A stretch of DNA of 64,000 bases from Microbispora hainanensis (lineage in GTDB: Bacteria > Actinomycetota > Actinomycetes > Streptosporangiales > Streptosporangiaceae): positions 244,459 through 308,458 of the forward strand of contig NZ_VIRM01000002.1 of NCBI RefSeq assembly GCF_006874475.1, in the 5' to 3' direction. Every line of letters begins with the position of its first letter. Position 1 is the first letter of the stretch. Shown piece after piece: positions 28,279-40,405 of the stretch. The position numbers were made by a program, and so were the translations under genes. Below the pieces are notes generated by a model, which had not been told where the DNA came from, searched no databases, and saw nothing but the letters and a program-made list of their open reading frames with translations.

Positions 28279-28301
28279 CGCCCCGCCCCACCGCCGGGGC
28301 G
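28279..28301. terminator. Weak GC hairpin after the Tad operon
   Basis: A 7-bp stem (CGCCCCG/CGGGGCG, arms 28279-28285 and 28295-28301) with a 9-nt loop and no U-tract, between convergent units. Confidence 0.35.
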
Positions 28302-28370
28302 AGGCGGAAACCGGCGCCGTCGTGCACGCCCGTCGTGCTCACCCCAGGCCAGGCCATATCAGCACAGCAC

Positions 28371-28410
28371 AGCTCAGCACAGATCGGCACAGATCGGCAC
28401 AGCTCAGGCG
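28371..28410. repeat. Four ~10-bp units in the convergent gap before ogt
   Basis: agctcagcac, agatcggcac, agatcggcac and agctcaggcg follow in register with a 10-bp period. The last unit includes the ogt stop at 28404. Confidence 0.75.
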
Positions 28411-28913
28411 CGGGACTCATGGGCGAGGAGCCACTCCTTGACGGGCGTGCCGTAGTAGTAGCCGCCATAACCACCCGTCGAGGGCAGCACGCGGTGGCAC
28501 GGCACGAACGGCGCGATCAGGTTCTGCGCGCAGGCCGACCCCGCGGCCCGCGCGGCCGTCCTGGGCAGCCCCGCCTTCTCCGCGAGCTGCGCGTACGACA
28601 CGGTGGTCCCCGCGGGCACGGCCCGCAGCGCCTCATACAGGCGCTGCCTCCTGGGGGTGCCGGGCTGCTCGACCGGGATCCGGTCGAGCGCGTCGATCCG
28701 CCCGGCGAGGTATTCCCGCACGGCCTCGGCCGCGTCGCCGAGATCGCCCTCCCGCAACGACAGTGCCCGCAGGGACGGCGAGAGCCGGGTGAACATCTCC
28801 TGTGGGTCGGCGGTGAAACCGGCCGCGACGAGCACGCCGTCGTGGGCGAGCAGAGCGAGGGGGCCCACCGGGGTGGGCACGGTCTGCGTGATGATCATCT
28901 CTCGCGTCCTCAT
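28404..28913 (-). CDS. ogt: Methylated-DNA-protein cysteine S-methyltransferase
   Basis: 169 residues. Transfers the methyl group from O6-methylguanine to its own Cys and is then spent. The active-site P-C-H-R-V is present (Cys139 from the start used here), with the preceding N-L-I-A-P-F-V and the wing 'GGYGGYYYGTPVKEWLLAHE'. The ATG at 28913 forms an ATGA overlap with the upstream ada-alkA stop; an ATG at 28898 is an alternative. Together they form an alkylation-repair operon, presumably regulated by the Ada part. Confidence 0.92.
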   Translation of the reverse strand: MRTREMIITQTVPTPVGPLALLAHDGVLVAAGFTADPQEMFTRLSPSLRALSLREGDLGDAAEAVREYLAGRIDALDRIPVEQPGTPRRQRLYEALRAVPAGTTVSYAQLAEKAGLPRTAARAAGSACAQNLIAPFVPCHRVLPSTGGYGGYYYGTPVKEWLLAHESRA

Positions 28914-30397
28914 GATCTGGTGTCGGAAATGTCGGAGGCATGGCTCCACAGGTGGAGCGCGGCGTACGCGCGCCAGGGCCGCCATCGCTCGGCCTCGTCC
29001 GCGGCGATGCCGAGCCGTTCCATCGTCTTGCGCAGCACGAGGTCGCCCTCGGGCCACGCGTCCGGGTCACGCAGCGCGCGCAGCGCGATGTACGAGGCCG
29101 TCCACGGGCCGATGCCCGGGATCTCCAGCAGCCTGGCGACGGTGTCGGCGGGGTCGTCCGCGCCGTCGAGGTCGATCACGCCGGAGGCCACCGCCTCGGC
29201 GAGCGCCCTGATCGTGGCGACCCTGCGGGTGGTGAGCCCGAGGCCGTCCAGGTCGGCGGCGGCGAGCCGGTCGGCCGTGGGGAAGAGCAACGGCACCTGA
29301 CCGGTCGCGGGGTCGGGGTCCTCATCGGGAACGGCGGGCAGCCCGGCCCGGGCGGCGATGCGGCCCAGCAGGGTGCGGGCCCCGGCCACCGAGATCTGCT
29401 GCCCGACGACCGCCCGCACCGCCACCTCGAACCCGTCGTACGCGCCCGGAACGCGCAGCCCGGGACGGGCCGCCACCAGCGGCCCGAGCGACGTCCCGCC
29501 GAGGATCTCCCGCACCGCGCCGGGGTCGGCGTCGAGGTCGAGCAGGCGGCGGCAGCGGGCCACCAGCCGGGAGAGCCGGTGTGTCTCGGTGGTCCGCACG
29601 GTCAGCCGGACGTGACCGGCGGCGGGCCGCAGCGTGATCGAGCCGCCCGGCACGGCCCTCGTGTAGGCCGTCACGTCGTCGCCCGACCGGCAGACCGCCT
29701 CCACCGAGGGAATCGCGCGGGCGGCCAGGAACCGCAGCACCGACTGCGCGTGGTAGGGCTCCCGGTGGCCGAGCCGCAGGGTCAGCCCGGTCGTGAGGGC
29801 GACCGGGCTCCCCTTCTCGTGCATCGGTCCGTTGGTCTTGCGCAGCTCTCCCGGCGCGAAGCCGTACGACTCCTTCATGGCCGCGTTGAACTGGCGCACG
29901 CTGCCGAACCCGGCGGCGAACGCGACATCGGCCATCGGCAGGGTGGTCTCGGTGAGCAGTTGCTTGGCGAGCAGCAGCCGCCGGGTGCGGGCGACGGCGA
30001 GCGGCCCGGTGCCGAGCGCGGCGGCGAACAGGCGGTGCAGGTGCCGTTCGGTAACGTGCAGGCGGCGGGCCAGCCCGGCGACGCCGTTCTCGTCGGCCAC
30101 CCCGTCGTCGATCAGCCGCAGCGCGCGTCCGACCAGATCGGCGCGGACGTCCCAGCCGGGGTCGCCGGGGCTGAGCTCCGGGCGGCAGCGGCGGCAGGGC
30201 CGGAAACCGGCGGCCTCGGCCGCGGCGGCGTGGCGATAGAAGCGGACGTTGCCCCGGGCGGGGGTGCGGGCGGGGCAGATCGGGCGGCAGTAGATGCCGG
30301 TGGTGGTGACAGCCGTGTAGAAACGCCCGTCGAAGCGGGAGTCCCGCGCGGAGACGGCGAGGTAGCACGCGTCGAAGTCGAGCCGTCGTGTGGTCAC
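28910..30397 (-). CDS. Ada-AlkA fusion: methyl sensor/AraC regulator and DNA-3-methyladenine glycosylase
   Basis: 495 residues. The N-terminal Ada metal-binding domain has four cysteines (C37, C41, C68, C71) with YCRPICPAR; it takes methyl groups from DNA phosphotriesters. An AraC-type helix-turn-helix region follows (about 85-185), then an AlkA N-terminal domain and an HhH-GPD glycosylase with G-I-G-P-W-T-A-S-Y and the catalytic-Asp region W-P-E-G-D. The fusion combines sensing, induction and base excision, and lacks the Ada C-terminal methyltransferase, which is supplied by the downstream gene. Confidence 0.93.
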   Translation of the reverse strand: MTTRRLDFDACYLAVSARDSRFDGRFYTAVTTTGIYCRPICPARTPARGNVRFYRHAAAAEAAGFRPCRRCRPELSPGDPGWDVRADLVGRALRLIDDGVADENGVAGLARRLHVTERHLHRLFAAALGTGPLAVARTRRLLLAKQLLTETTLPMADVAFAAGFGSVRQFNAAMKESYGFAPGELRKTNGPMHEKGSPVALTTGLTLRLGHREPYHAQSVLRFLAARAIPSVEAVCRSGDDVTAYTRAVPGGSITLRPAAGHVRLTVRTTETHRLSRLVARCRRLLDLDADPGAVREILGGTSLGPLVAARPGLRVPGAYDGFEVAVRAVVGQQISVAGARTLLGRIAARAGLPAVPDEDPDPATGQVPLLFPTADRLAAADLDGLGLTTRRVATIRALAEAVASGVIDLDGADDPADTVARLLEIPGIGPWTASYIALRALRDPDAWPEGDLVLRKTMERLGIAADEAERWRPWRAYAALHLWSHASDISDTRS

Positions 30398-30568
30398 GAA
30401 GACGACGTTATGCGCTGGCCACCGATGCGGGCTGGCGGAAATCGGACGCGACCGTCCGAACAGCGCGGCAGTGCGGAGGGGGCACTCGCGCGAGACCGGG
30501 CACGAAAGATCATCCTGTGCCGGGAGTGCTCCCGCGCGAGCTCGGACGCCGGGCCGGTACGCCCGACG

Positions 30569-31507
30569 TCACTTGCTGGAGATGCCGACCCCGAGGTCGA
30601 ACTCGCGGTAGACCCGGGCCCAGAAACCGTCGCGCAGCCACACGCGCGCCTCCGGATAGGGCCGCAGGGAGTGGCCGAGCTCCTTCTCGGCCTCGATGAG
30701 CAGCTCGGTGTCGATCACCGTGGGCAGCAACGGACCCGGCAGCAGATCGCGTATGTTGTCCCGGCCGCGGGTCAGTATCCATTTCTGCGCCACATGTTCG
30801 CCGACCTCCTCCACGCGGGGCCGGCCCGGGCCCAGCTTGGCGACCTGGCCGACGGGCGTCTTCGGCGGCATCGGCTTGACCGTACGGCCCGCGAAGACCT
30901 GGGCGGGCGACGGCGTGGGCGGCACGGGCACGGGCACCGGCGCGCGGGTGAAGAACGGACGCAGGAAATCGGCGCTCAATATCTCGACAGTGTCCGACTC
31001 CCAGACGAGCCGCTCGGCCTGGTTCGTCCCGAACGGCGGCTCGACCCCCCACAGGTGGATGCGCACGCCGTACGCCTGCGCGGCCTCCACGGCGGGCACC
31101 ATGTCCTCGTCCCCGGCGATCAGCACCGTGTCGCTCACGGCATGGTGACGGGCGAGAGCCTCCAGATCGCTGCGGATCTGGGCGTCCACCCCTTTCTGCT
31201 GGCCACGGGCGTTCAGGTTGCCCAATCTGACCTTGACCCAGGGCAGCTGGGCGATCACACGCTGGTCCACCGTGGGCACGCGGTCACGGGCGGCGTCGTA
31301 CCAGTAGACACGCAGCAGCTCACCCGGGATGCGTTCGAGCGCATGCTTCTGGAGCGCCTGGATCAGCTCGTCCGCGGCGACGCGGTACTCCTTACGCTCC
31401 TTGGCGCCTAAGAGAACTTCACCGGCGGCCGCGTAAAGGTAACCGACGTCCACGAGAACGGCATACTTTGCGGCAATGCCGTGTGCGCTGAAGTCCGGGA
31501 TGGCCAT
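30569..31507 (-). CDS. NYN (PIN-like) domain protein, putative ribonuclease
   Basis: 312 residues. The N-terminal ~200 carry a NYN/PIN-like fold: D20 in 'VLVDVGYLY', then Q-K-G-V-D-A-Q-I-R-x-D-L and G-D-E-D-M-V-P, the acidic residues that would hold the metal of a nuclease. The rest is basic and proline-rich, then a conserved tail. AGGAGG lies 5 bp before the ATG. RNA processing or decay is the family's usual role; the substrate is unknown. Confidence 0.87.
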   Translation of the reverse strand: MAIPDFSAHGIAAKYAVLVDVGYLYAAAGEVLLGAKERKEYRVAADELIQALQKHALERIPGELLRVYWYDAARDRVPTVDQRVIAQLPWVKVRLGNLNARGQQKGVDAQIRSDLEALARHHAVSDTVLIAGDEDMVPAVEAAQAYGVRIHLWGVEPPFGTNQAERLVWESDTVEILSADFLRPFFTRAPVPVPVPPTPSPAQVFAGRTVKPMPPKTPVGQVAKLGPGRPRVEEVGEHVAQKWILTRGRDNIRDLLPGPLLPTVIDTELLIEAEKELGHSLRPYPEARVWLRDGFWARVYREFDLGVGISSK

Positions 31508-31650
31508 GGTGTCCTCCTGGACTCGTCACTAGTTGATCGGCTGACTATATTCCCCCGCTTTCTAGATAGTCCCAAGTCTTGAGGCAGTTGACACCCTGTT
31601 CCGGCGATGTAATCGGTCCGTAGTCGTCGCCGATCGCGCAGGCCGACGTC

Positions 31651-31887
31651 TCACCCGCCGGGGAAGAAGGCCCGGCGCCAGGCTCCCGGCCCGCGCGGGA
31701 GTCCCACCCGCAGCCGATGCGCCGGATTCCTCCAGTTTCGCAGGCTTGTTCGCGGTGTCGCCGACCGGGCGGCGTCCGCCGCCGCCCGTGCAGCGGTCTG
31801 GGCCGCCAGCGCGGCGACGAGAGCGGCGATCTCCTCGGGGGTGGCATCCCCCCGGACGATGCTCAGGTAGGGCTCGCGGCTGCTCAC
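31651..31887 (-). CDS. accE: Acyl-CoA carboxylase epsilon subunit
   Basis: 78 residues. The N-terminus ([19 protein letters not shown]) and the ending W-R-R-A-F-F-P-G-G are typical of the small epsilon subunits that stabilise actinobacterial acyl-CoA carboxylases. The ATG overlaps the upstream beta-subunit stop (ATGA). It acts in the cytoplasm in a complex with the alpha and beta subunits; the biotinylated alpha subunit is elsewhere. Confidence 0.88.
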   Translation of the reverse strand: MSSREPYLSIVRGDATPEEIAALVAALAAQTAARAAADAARSATPRTSLRNWRNPAHRLRVGLPRGPGAWRRAFFPGG

Positions 31888-33473
31888 AGCGGAATGTTCC
31901 CGTGCTTCTTCGGGGGCAGCGAGGCCCGCTTGTTGCGGAGGGCGGGCAGTGCGCGGACGACGTGGACCCGGGTTTCCGAAGGCCGGATGACCGCGTCCAC
32001 ATAGCCGCGCTCGGCCGCGAGATACGGATTGGCCAGCGTGTCCTCATATTCGCTGATGAAACGGGCCCGCGCCGCGTCCGGGTCGTCGGCGGCGGCCAGC
32101 TCGCGCCGATAGAGGATGTTGACCGCGCCCTGCGCTCCCATCACGGCGATCTGGGCGGTGGGCCAGGCCAGGTTGATGTCCGCGCCGAGGTGCTTGGACC
32201 CCATGACGTCGTACGCCCCGCCGTACGCCTTGCGGGTGATGACGGTGACCAGCGGGACGGTCGCCTCGGCGTAGGCGTAGAGCAGCTTGGCGCCGCGCCG
32301 GATGATGCCGTTCCACTCCTGGTCGGTGCCGGGCAGGAAGCCCGGCACGTCGACGAAGGTCAGCACCGGGATGTTGAAGGCGTCGCAGGTGCGCACGAAC
32401 CGGGCGGCCTTCTCGGAGGCGGCGATGTCGAGCGTGCCGGCGAAGCTCATCGGCTGGTTGGCGACGACGCCCACCGACCGCCCCTCGACCCGGCCGAAGC
32501 CGACGACGATGTTCGGCGCGAAGCCCGCGTGGATCTCCAGGAACTCGCCGTCGTCGAGCACGTGCTCGATGACCGTGTGCATGTCGTACGGCTGGTTGGC
32601 CGAGTCGGGGATCAGCGTGTCGAGCTCGCGGTCCTCGTCGGTCGTCTCCAGGTCCGCCTCGACGTCGAAGGCGGGCGGGTCGTCCATGTTGTTGGACGGC
32701 AGATAGGACAGCAGCGCTTTGGCGAAGTCGAGGCAGTCCTGCTCGTCGGACGCCTCGTAGTGGGCGACGCCGGAGCGCGAGTTGTGCGTGTGCGCGCCGC
32801 CCAGCTCCTCGAACGTCACCTCCTCGCCGGTGACGGTCTTGATGACGTCGGGCCCGGTGATGAACATGTGCGACTTCTCCTGCACCATCAGGACGAAGTC
32901 GGTCAGCGCGGGGGAATACACGGCGCCGCCCGCGCACGGGCCCATGATCAGCGAGATCTGCGGGACCACGCCGGAGGCGTGCACGTTGCGCTTGAAGATC
33001 TCGGCGTAGAGGCCGAGGGAGACCACGCCCTCCTGGATGCGCGCCCCGCCCGAGTCGTTGATGCCGATCACCGGGCAGCCCGTCTTGAGCGCGTGGTCCA
33101 TGACCTTGACGATCTTCTCGCCGAAGACCTCGCCCAGCGAGCCGCCGAACACGGTGAAGTCCTGCGCGAACACCGCGACCGGCCGGCCGTCCACCGTGCC
33201 GTAGCCGGTCACGACCCCGTCGCCGTACGGGCGCTCGCGGTCGAGGCCGAACGCGGTCGCCCGGTGCCTGGCCAGCTCGTCGAACTCCACGAAGGAGCCC
33301 TCGTCGAGGAAGGCCGTCAGCCGCTCGCGGGCCGTCATCTTGCCCTTGGCGTGCTGTTTCTCCACCGCCCGCTCGGAGCCCGCGTGGGCCGCCTCGCTCC
33401 GGCGGCGCTCCAGGTCGGCGATCTTGCCGGCGGTGGTGTGGATGTCGATCTCGGGGGCGCGTTCGGCGCTCAT
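31884..33473 (-). CDS. accB: Acyl-CoA (acetyl/propionyl-CoA) carboxylase beta subunit
   Basis: 529 residues, carboxyltransferase subunit that moves the carboxyl group from biotin to acetyl- or propionyl-CoA for fatty-acid and polyketide building blocks. Crotonase-fold glycine motifs are visible: '[13 protein letters not shown]', '[16 protein letters not shown]' and, in the second half, '[33 protein letters not shown]'. Length and motifs are normal. It starts with ATG and is coupled to accE. Confidence 0.95.
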   Translation of the reverse strand: MSAERAPEIDIHTTAGKIADLERRRSEAAHAGSERAVEKQHAKGKMTARERLTAFLDEGSFVEFDELARHRATAFGLDRERPYGDGVVTGYGTVDGRPVAVFAQDFTVFGGSLGEVFGEKIVKVMDHALKTGCPVIGINDSGGARIQEGVVSLGLYAEIFKRNVHASGVVPQISLIMGPCAGGAVYSPALTDFVLMVQEKSHMFITGPDVIKTVTGEEVTFEELGGAHTHNSRSGVAHYEASDEQDCLDFAKALLSYLPSNNMDDPPAFDVEADLETTDEDRELDTLIPDSANQPYDMHTVIEHVLDDGEFLEIHAGFAPNIVVGFGRVEGRSVGVVANQPMSFAGTLDIAASEKAARFVRTCDAFNIPVLTFVDVPGFLPGTDQEWNGIIRRGAKLLYAYAEATVPLVTVITRKAYGGAYDVMGSKHLGADINLAWPTAQIAVMGAQGAVNILYRRELAAADDPDAARARFISEYEDTLANPYLAAERGYVDAVIRPSETRVHVVRALPALRNKRASLPPKKHGNIPL

Positions 33474-33695
33474 CGCCCGCTCACCGTTCCTCGTGTGCTC
33501 AGCGGCCCTCGGGTCCAGAACGCCGCTCCGGGTCGCATCGAATCCATGGCCGACAGGTTAACCAGAACGGCATCGCGCGGTCGCTCCGGGTCGCGCCCGC
33601 CGGGATCGCGGCCGGCCCGCCGGGCGCTCCCGCAGGAACGTGACCCGTGCGCCGTTCGTTCGGCTTTACGACGGCTTTATACGACTGGGGGCGCC

Positions 33696-34457
33696 ATGGC
33701 GGATGCCGTACGGACGCAGGGATTGTTCAAGCGCTTCGGGCAGCAGGTCGCGGTCGGCGGCGTCGATCTGGTCGTGCCGAGGGGCAGCTTCGCCGGGCTG
33801 GTCGGTCCCAACGGCGCGGGCAAGACGACCACCCTGGGCATGGTCACCGGGCTGCTGCGTCCGGACGGCGGGCGGATCGAGATCGACGGCCGCGACGTGT
33901 GGGCCGACCCGGTCAGCGTCAAGGCGCGCATCGGCGTGCTGCCCGAGGGCCTGCGGCTGTTCGAACGGCTGTCCGGCCGCGAACTGCTGACATACTGCGG
34001 CCAGTTGCGCGGCATCCCCATAGACGAGGTCGGCCGCCGCGCCGACGAGCTGCTCAAGGTCATGGACCTGGCCGAGGCGCAGGACAAGCTGGTGGTCGAC
34101 TACTCCACCGGAATGCGCAAGAAGATCGGCCTCGCGGCGGCGCTGCTGCACAACCCGGGCGTGCTGTTCCTCGACGAGCCGTTCGAGGGCGTCGATCCCG
34201 TCTCCGCCAACACACTGACCGAGGTGCTGCGCAGATATGTCGCCTCGGGCTCCACCGTCGTCTTCTCCAGCCACGTGATGGACCTGGTCGAGCGGCTGTG
34301 CGACTGGGTGTCGGTGATGAACCGCGGGTTCGTCGTCGCCCAGGGCCCGCTCGACGACGTACGGCAGGGCCGCACGCTCAACGAGGCGTTCCTCGACCTC
34401 GTCGGCGTGCGCGGCAACGGGGAGGAGGGCCTGTCGTGGCTGGGCTCGCCGGCATGA
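33696..34457 (+). CDS. ABC transporter ATP-binding protein
   Basis: 253 residues with Walker A GPNGAGKTT, signature Y-S-T-G-M, Walker B 'VLFLDEPF' and a switch His in 'VVFSSHVMD'. It is an ABC-2-like exporter ATPase, coupled to the permease gene by ATGA. The substrate is unknown. The ATG at 33696 follows a weak GGGGGCGCC ribosome site; the frame is open far upstream, but the conserved start is here. Confidence 0.9.
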   Translation: MADAVRTQGLFKRFGQQVAVGGVDLVVPRGSFAGLVGPNGAGKTTTLGMVTGLLRPDGGRIEIDGRDVWADPVSVKARIGVLPEGLRLFERLSGRELLTYCGQLRGIPIDEVGRRADELLKVMDLAEAQDKLVVDYSTGMRKKIGLAAALLHNPGVLFLDEPFEGVDPVSANTLTEVLRRYVASGSTVVFSSHVMDLVERLCDWVSVMNRGFVVAQGPLDDVRQGRTLNEAFLDLVGVRGNGEEGLSWLGSPA

Positions 34458-36019
34458 CCTGGCTGTTCGTCCGGCTCAAGCTCAGCCTGGTGCGCGGGGG
34501 CCTGCGCGGCGACGCCGGCAGGCAGGCCGGCTTCGCCTTCTCGATGGTCGCCGCCCTTCTCGCCGGCCTCGCGGGGTTCGCGCTGGTGTCCCTCATCCGG
34601 TTCGCGCCCCCCGACATCGCCCTCGACCTCGTCGCGGTGGCATTCGCGATCTTCGCCGTCGGGTGGGTCGTCGTGCCGCTGACGGCCTTCGGCCTGGACG
34701 AGACGCTCGACCCGGCCAGGCTGGCCCTGTTCCCGCTGACCACCCGGCAGCTCGCGACCGGCATGCTGGCCGCTTCGGCGACCGGGCCGTGGCCGATCGC
34801 CTCGCTGGTCGCGCTGTCCGGCGGCGTGGTCGCGCTCGCCCACGGGCCGGGCGGGGTGCTGCTCGGGGTGCCCGCGGTCGTCCTCGTGTTCGCCTTCTGC
34901 CTCACCGCGTCCCGCCTGGTGACCACCGGGCTGTCCGGCCTGCTGCGCACCCGCAGGGGACGCGACCTGCTGGCGGTCGCGGCCATCTTCGTGGTGCTCC
35001 TCGCCCAGGTGCCGAACCTGCTGGTCAACCGCGGCCTGCCGGGCGACCCCACGCGGATGCTGGCGTCGGTGGGCGAGGTCCTGCGCTGGACGCCGCCGGG
35101 GCTGGCCGCGCACGCGATCGCGGACGGCGGCCTCATCGGCGTCGCCGAGCTGATCGTCGTCGCGATGTCGGTCGTCGTGCTGGGATGGCTGTGGATCGCC
35201 GCGCTGCGGCACGCGCTGGTGCGGCCCGACGCCTCCAGCCAGGGCGGCGGCTCCGTCCGGCGGTCGGGCCGGATCTCGATCGGCCGGTTCCTGCCCGGCG
35301 GCATGCTCGGCGCCGTCGTCGCGAAGGAGCTGAAGTACGCCGCGAGGGAGCCCCGCGGCCGGGTGAACTGGATCATGGCGCTGTTCATCACCGTGATCAT
35401 CACGCTCTCCCTGCGCGGAGGGGACGGCGCGGCCGGCCCGGGTTCGGTGATCGGGCCCGCCTGCCTGGCGGCCGTCATGATCGGGTTGCAGGCGGGCAAC
35501 TCCTTCGGCATCGACGGCAGGTCGCTGTGGATGAACGCCGTGGCGTTCTCCACACCGCGCGACCTGCGTACCGACCTGGCCGGGCGGCACCTGGCCATGG
35601 CGGTCATCGGGGTGCCGCTGCTGGTCGTGGTGTCGCTGTTCGCCGGCCTGGTGACGGGCCACGCCGCCTTGGCCCTCGCCGCCGCTCCTGTCGCCTGGGG
35701 CGTGCTCGGCGTCGCCATGGGCGTCGGCGCGATCACCAGCGTGACCGCGCCCTACACCTACCCCGACCGTCTGAACGCCTTCACCGGCGCCGCTCCGGGG
35801 CAGGGCGGGCAGGCGTTCGCGGCCTCCTTCGCCACGATGGTCGTCACCGGCGTGCTCATACTGCCGATCGTGCTGCCGGTCGTGTTCGGCCTGACCTGGT
35901 GGGCCGTGCTCGCCGTGCCGTACGGCGTGGCGGCCTCCTGGGCGGGCCGCAGGATCGCCGCCGGCGTCGGCTTCGCCCGCCTCCCCGAACTCCTCGCCGC
36001 CGTCTCCCGCCCCACCTGA
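34454..36019 (+). CDS. ABC transporter membrane protein
   Basis: 521 residues with roughly ten or more hydrophobic segments. Coupled to the preceding ATPase (ATGA at 34454); a GTG at 34436 is a possible earlier start. Large actinobacterial ABC-2-type permeases have this size, but no substrate can be read from the sequence. Confidence 0.85.
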   Translation: MTWLFVRLKLSLVRGGLRGDAGRQAGFAFSMVAALLAGLAGFALVSLIRFAPPDIALDLVAVAFAIFAVGWVVVPLTAFGLDETLDPARLALFPLTTRQLATGMLAASATGPWPIASLVALSGGVVALAHGPGGVLLGVPAVVLVFAFCLTASRLVTTGLSGLLRTRRGRDLLAVAAIFVVLLAQVPNLLVNRGLPGDPTRMLASVGEVLRWTPPGLAAHAIADGGLIGVAELIVVAMSVVVLGWLWIAALRHALVRPDASSQGGGSVRRSGRISIGRFLPGGMLGAVVAKELKYAAREPRGRVNWIMALFITVIITLSLRGGDGAAGPGSVIGPACLAAVMIGLQAGNSFGIDGRSLWMNAVAFSTPRDLRTDLAGRHLAMAVIGVPLLVVVSLFAGLVTGHAALALAAAPVAWGVLGVAMGVGAITSVTAPYTYPDRLNAFTGAAPGQGGQAFAASFATMVVTGVLILPIVLPVVFGLTWWAVLAVPYGVAASWAGRRIAAGVGFARLPELLAAVSRPT

Positions 36020-36110
36020 GAAATAACGGAGCGATCGCGAAGTCCTTGCGGTCTTGCGTGCGATACGGCCCGCCTCTATAACCGTTTGGACCGTTCTAAG
36101 GGGGAAAGCA

Positions 36111-36584
36111 ATGCGCGATGGCAGTCCGCTGGGCCGTGTGATCTGGGCGCCGGTGGCCGCGGCGGCACTGAGCGGGCTGGTGATCGGGGGGCTGGCGCGC
36201 CTCCTGATGCGGGGCATCGCGCTGGCCGTCGGCGGGCTGACCGGCATGTCCCTGGCGGGCACGGCCGCGATCCTCGTCGCGTTCGCCGTGCTGGCCCTGC
36301 CTGCCGCGGTGACCGCGGCCGCGCGTCCGGCGATCATGCATGCCGGTCGCTGGGTGACCGCGGCGCTCACGGGACTGATGGCCGCGAGGACGGGGCTCGC
36401 CGACGCCAAGATCATCGTCCTGGCCGACGACGATCAGCTGACGCCGATCACGATGCTGGTCGTCGCGTTCGCCGCGATCGTCGTGGCGCACGGGCGGCTC
36501 GCCCAGCACCTCACCCGCCGTTTCAGGGCGCTCTCGCAGGCCCCGTCCGAGGCGCTCGGCGCCCCGGACGCGCGCCCGGTCTGA
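36111..36584 (+). CDS. Small membrane protein of unknown function
   Basis: 157 residues with about four hydrophobic segments (around 10-35, 45-70, 75-95, 112-130). AAGGGGGAAAG precedes the ATG. No family recognised. It stands alone between the ABC exporter and ppc. Confidence 0.65.
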   Translation: MRDGSPLGRVIWAPVAAAALSGLVIGGLARLLMRGIALAVGGLTGMSLAGTAAILVAFAVLALPAAVTAAARPAIMHAGRWVTAALTGLMAARTGLADAKIIVLADDDQLTPITMLVVAFAAIVVAHGRLAQHLTRRFRALSQAPSEALGAPDARPV

Positions 36585-36649
36585 CCTGCGCGTTCAGGTG
36601 GTCTAGTCCAATTGGTGAGACCGCCCTCGGGCTGCCGAGCGCGATTCGC

Positions 36650-36655
36650 TAGCCT
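36650..36655 (+). promoter_or_regulatory. Candidate leaderless -10 of ppc
   Basis: TAGCCT ends 7 bp before the ppc ATG, with no ribosome site between, so transcription would begin at or next to the start codon. A 23-bp inverted repeat (GGTCT/AGACC around CCAATTGG, 36600-36622) lies just upstream. Confidence 0.5.
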
Positions 36656-36662
36656 TCGAAGC

Positions 36663-39299
<2,637 letters not shown>

Positions 39300-39310
39300 C
39301 CGGCCCGCCC

Positions 39311-39346
39311 GAGCCGGTGGTGCGGCGACGCCCGCACCACCGGCTC
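39311..39346. terminator. 15-bp perfect hairpin between ppc and fdhD
   Basis: Arms 39311-39325 and 39332-39346 (GAGCCGGTGGTGCGG and its complement) with a 6-nt loop, no U-tract, in a convergent gap. Short GCTCACGCG direct repeats follow. Confidence 0.6.
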
Positions 39347-39362
39347 ACGCGGCTCACGCGGC

Positions 39363-40262
39363 TCAGGCGGTCTCGGCCTGCTCGACCTCGATCCGCCCGA
39401 CCTCAATCCGATCCGGGCAGGCGTAGATGTTGAAGCGCTCCTCGCGCAGGAACCCCACGAGCGTGACGCCGAACTCGCGCGCCAGGTCGACGGCGAGCGA
39501 GGACGGCGCGGACACGGCGCACACGATCTGGATCCCCGCGCTCGCCGCCTTCTGCATGATCTCGTAGCCGACCCGGCCGCTGACCAGCAGGACGTGCCGG
39601 TCGAGGGGGGTCCGGCCGCCGAGCAGCGCCCAGCCGACCAGCTTGTCGACGGCGTTGTGCCGTCCCACGTCCTCCCGCACGGCCAGCGGCGTGCCGTCGG
39701 GCGTGAACAGCCCGGCGGCGTGCAGCCCGCCCGTCCTGCCGAACACCCCCTGGGCCTCCCGCAGCCGGTCGGGCAGGCCGTACAGGGTCGTGGCGGACAC
39801 GGCGACCGGCGCGCGCGCGGCCGGCACGGCGCAGCGGTCGCGCAGGGCGTCGAGGCTCGCCGTGCCGCAGACGCCGCACGCGCTCGACGTCAGGAAGTTC
39901 CGCGCCGCCGCGCCGAGGTCGGGGAGCCGGGAGGCGGCGAGCCGCACCGTCACCGTGTTGTAGCGCGCCTCGGGGTCCAGGTCCTCGTCGGTGCAGTAGC
40001 CGATGGCGGCGATGTCGCCGGGGCCGGCGATGCCCTCGCCGTGCAGGAAACCCGCCGCGAGCTCGAAGTCCGCGCCCGGCGTCCGCATCGTGATCGCCAC
40101 CGTACGGCTCTCGCCTCCGGCCAGGAGCCGGATCTCCAGCGGTTCCTCCGTGGCGAGGTCGTCACGCCGGTCGCGTACGGCCGATCCGGACACCCTCCGG
40201 ACGCGTGACCGCGTGACGGGCCCCAGACGAGCAGTCGGCCGCGCCGCGCCGTCCGATTCCAT
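39363..40262 (-). CDS. fdhD: Formate dehydrogenase accessory sulfurtransferase FdhD
   Basis: 299 residues. FdhD transfers sulfur to the molybdenum cofactor of formate dehydrogenase. The conserved Cys pair is in S-S-A-C-G-V-C-G, and 'FTPDGTPLAVREDVGRHNAVDKL' and 'VSGRVGYEIMQKA' are the family's signature blocks. The ATG at 40262 follows GGAGG; the frame is open upstream but homology supports this start. No formate dehydrogenase gene is in the window. Confidence 0.94.
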   Translation of the reverse strand: MESDGAARPTARLGPVTRSRVRRVSGSAVRDRRDDLATEEPLEIRLLAGGESRTVAITMRTPGADFELAAGFLHGEGIAGPGDIAAIGYCTDEDLDPEARYNTVTVRLAASRLPDLGAAARNFLTSSACGVCGTASLDALRDRCAVPAARAPVAVSATTLYGLPDRLREAQGVFGRTGGLHAAGLFTPDGTPLAVREDVGRHNAVDKLVGWALLGGRTPLDRHVLLVSGRVGYEIMQKAASAGIQIVCAVSAPSSLAVDLAREFGVTLVGFLREERFNIYACPDRIEVGRIEVEQAETA

Positions 40263-40393
40263 CTGTCTCCTCCTTGCCGGCATGGCTGCCGATCCATTCC
40301 GTACGCAGCCTGCCACGCCGCCGGTCGGTCGTCGCCCGCCGGGTGGCGCCCGGTTCTCGTGAACGGCGCGGCGGGGGCGGGTCCGCAGGCCGA

Positions 40394-40399
40394 TAGCCT
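40394..40399 (+). promoter_or_regulatory. Candidate leaderless -10 of birA
   Basis: TAGCCT ends 6 bp before the GTG of birA without a ribosome site. Confidence 0.45.
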
Positions 40400-40405
40400 G
40401 GGGGC

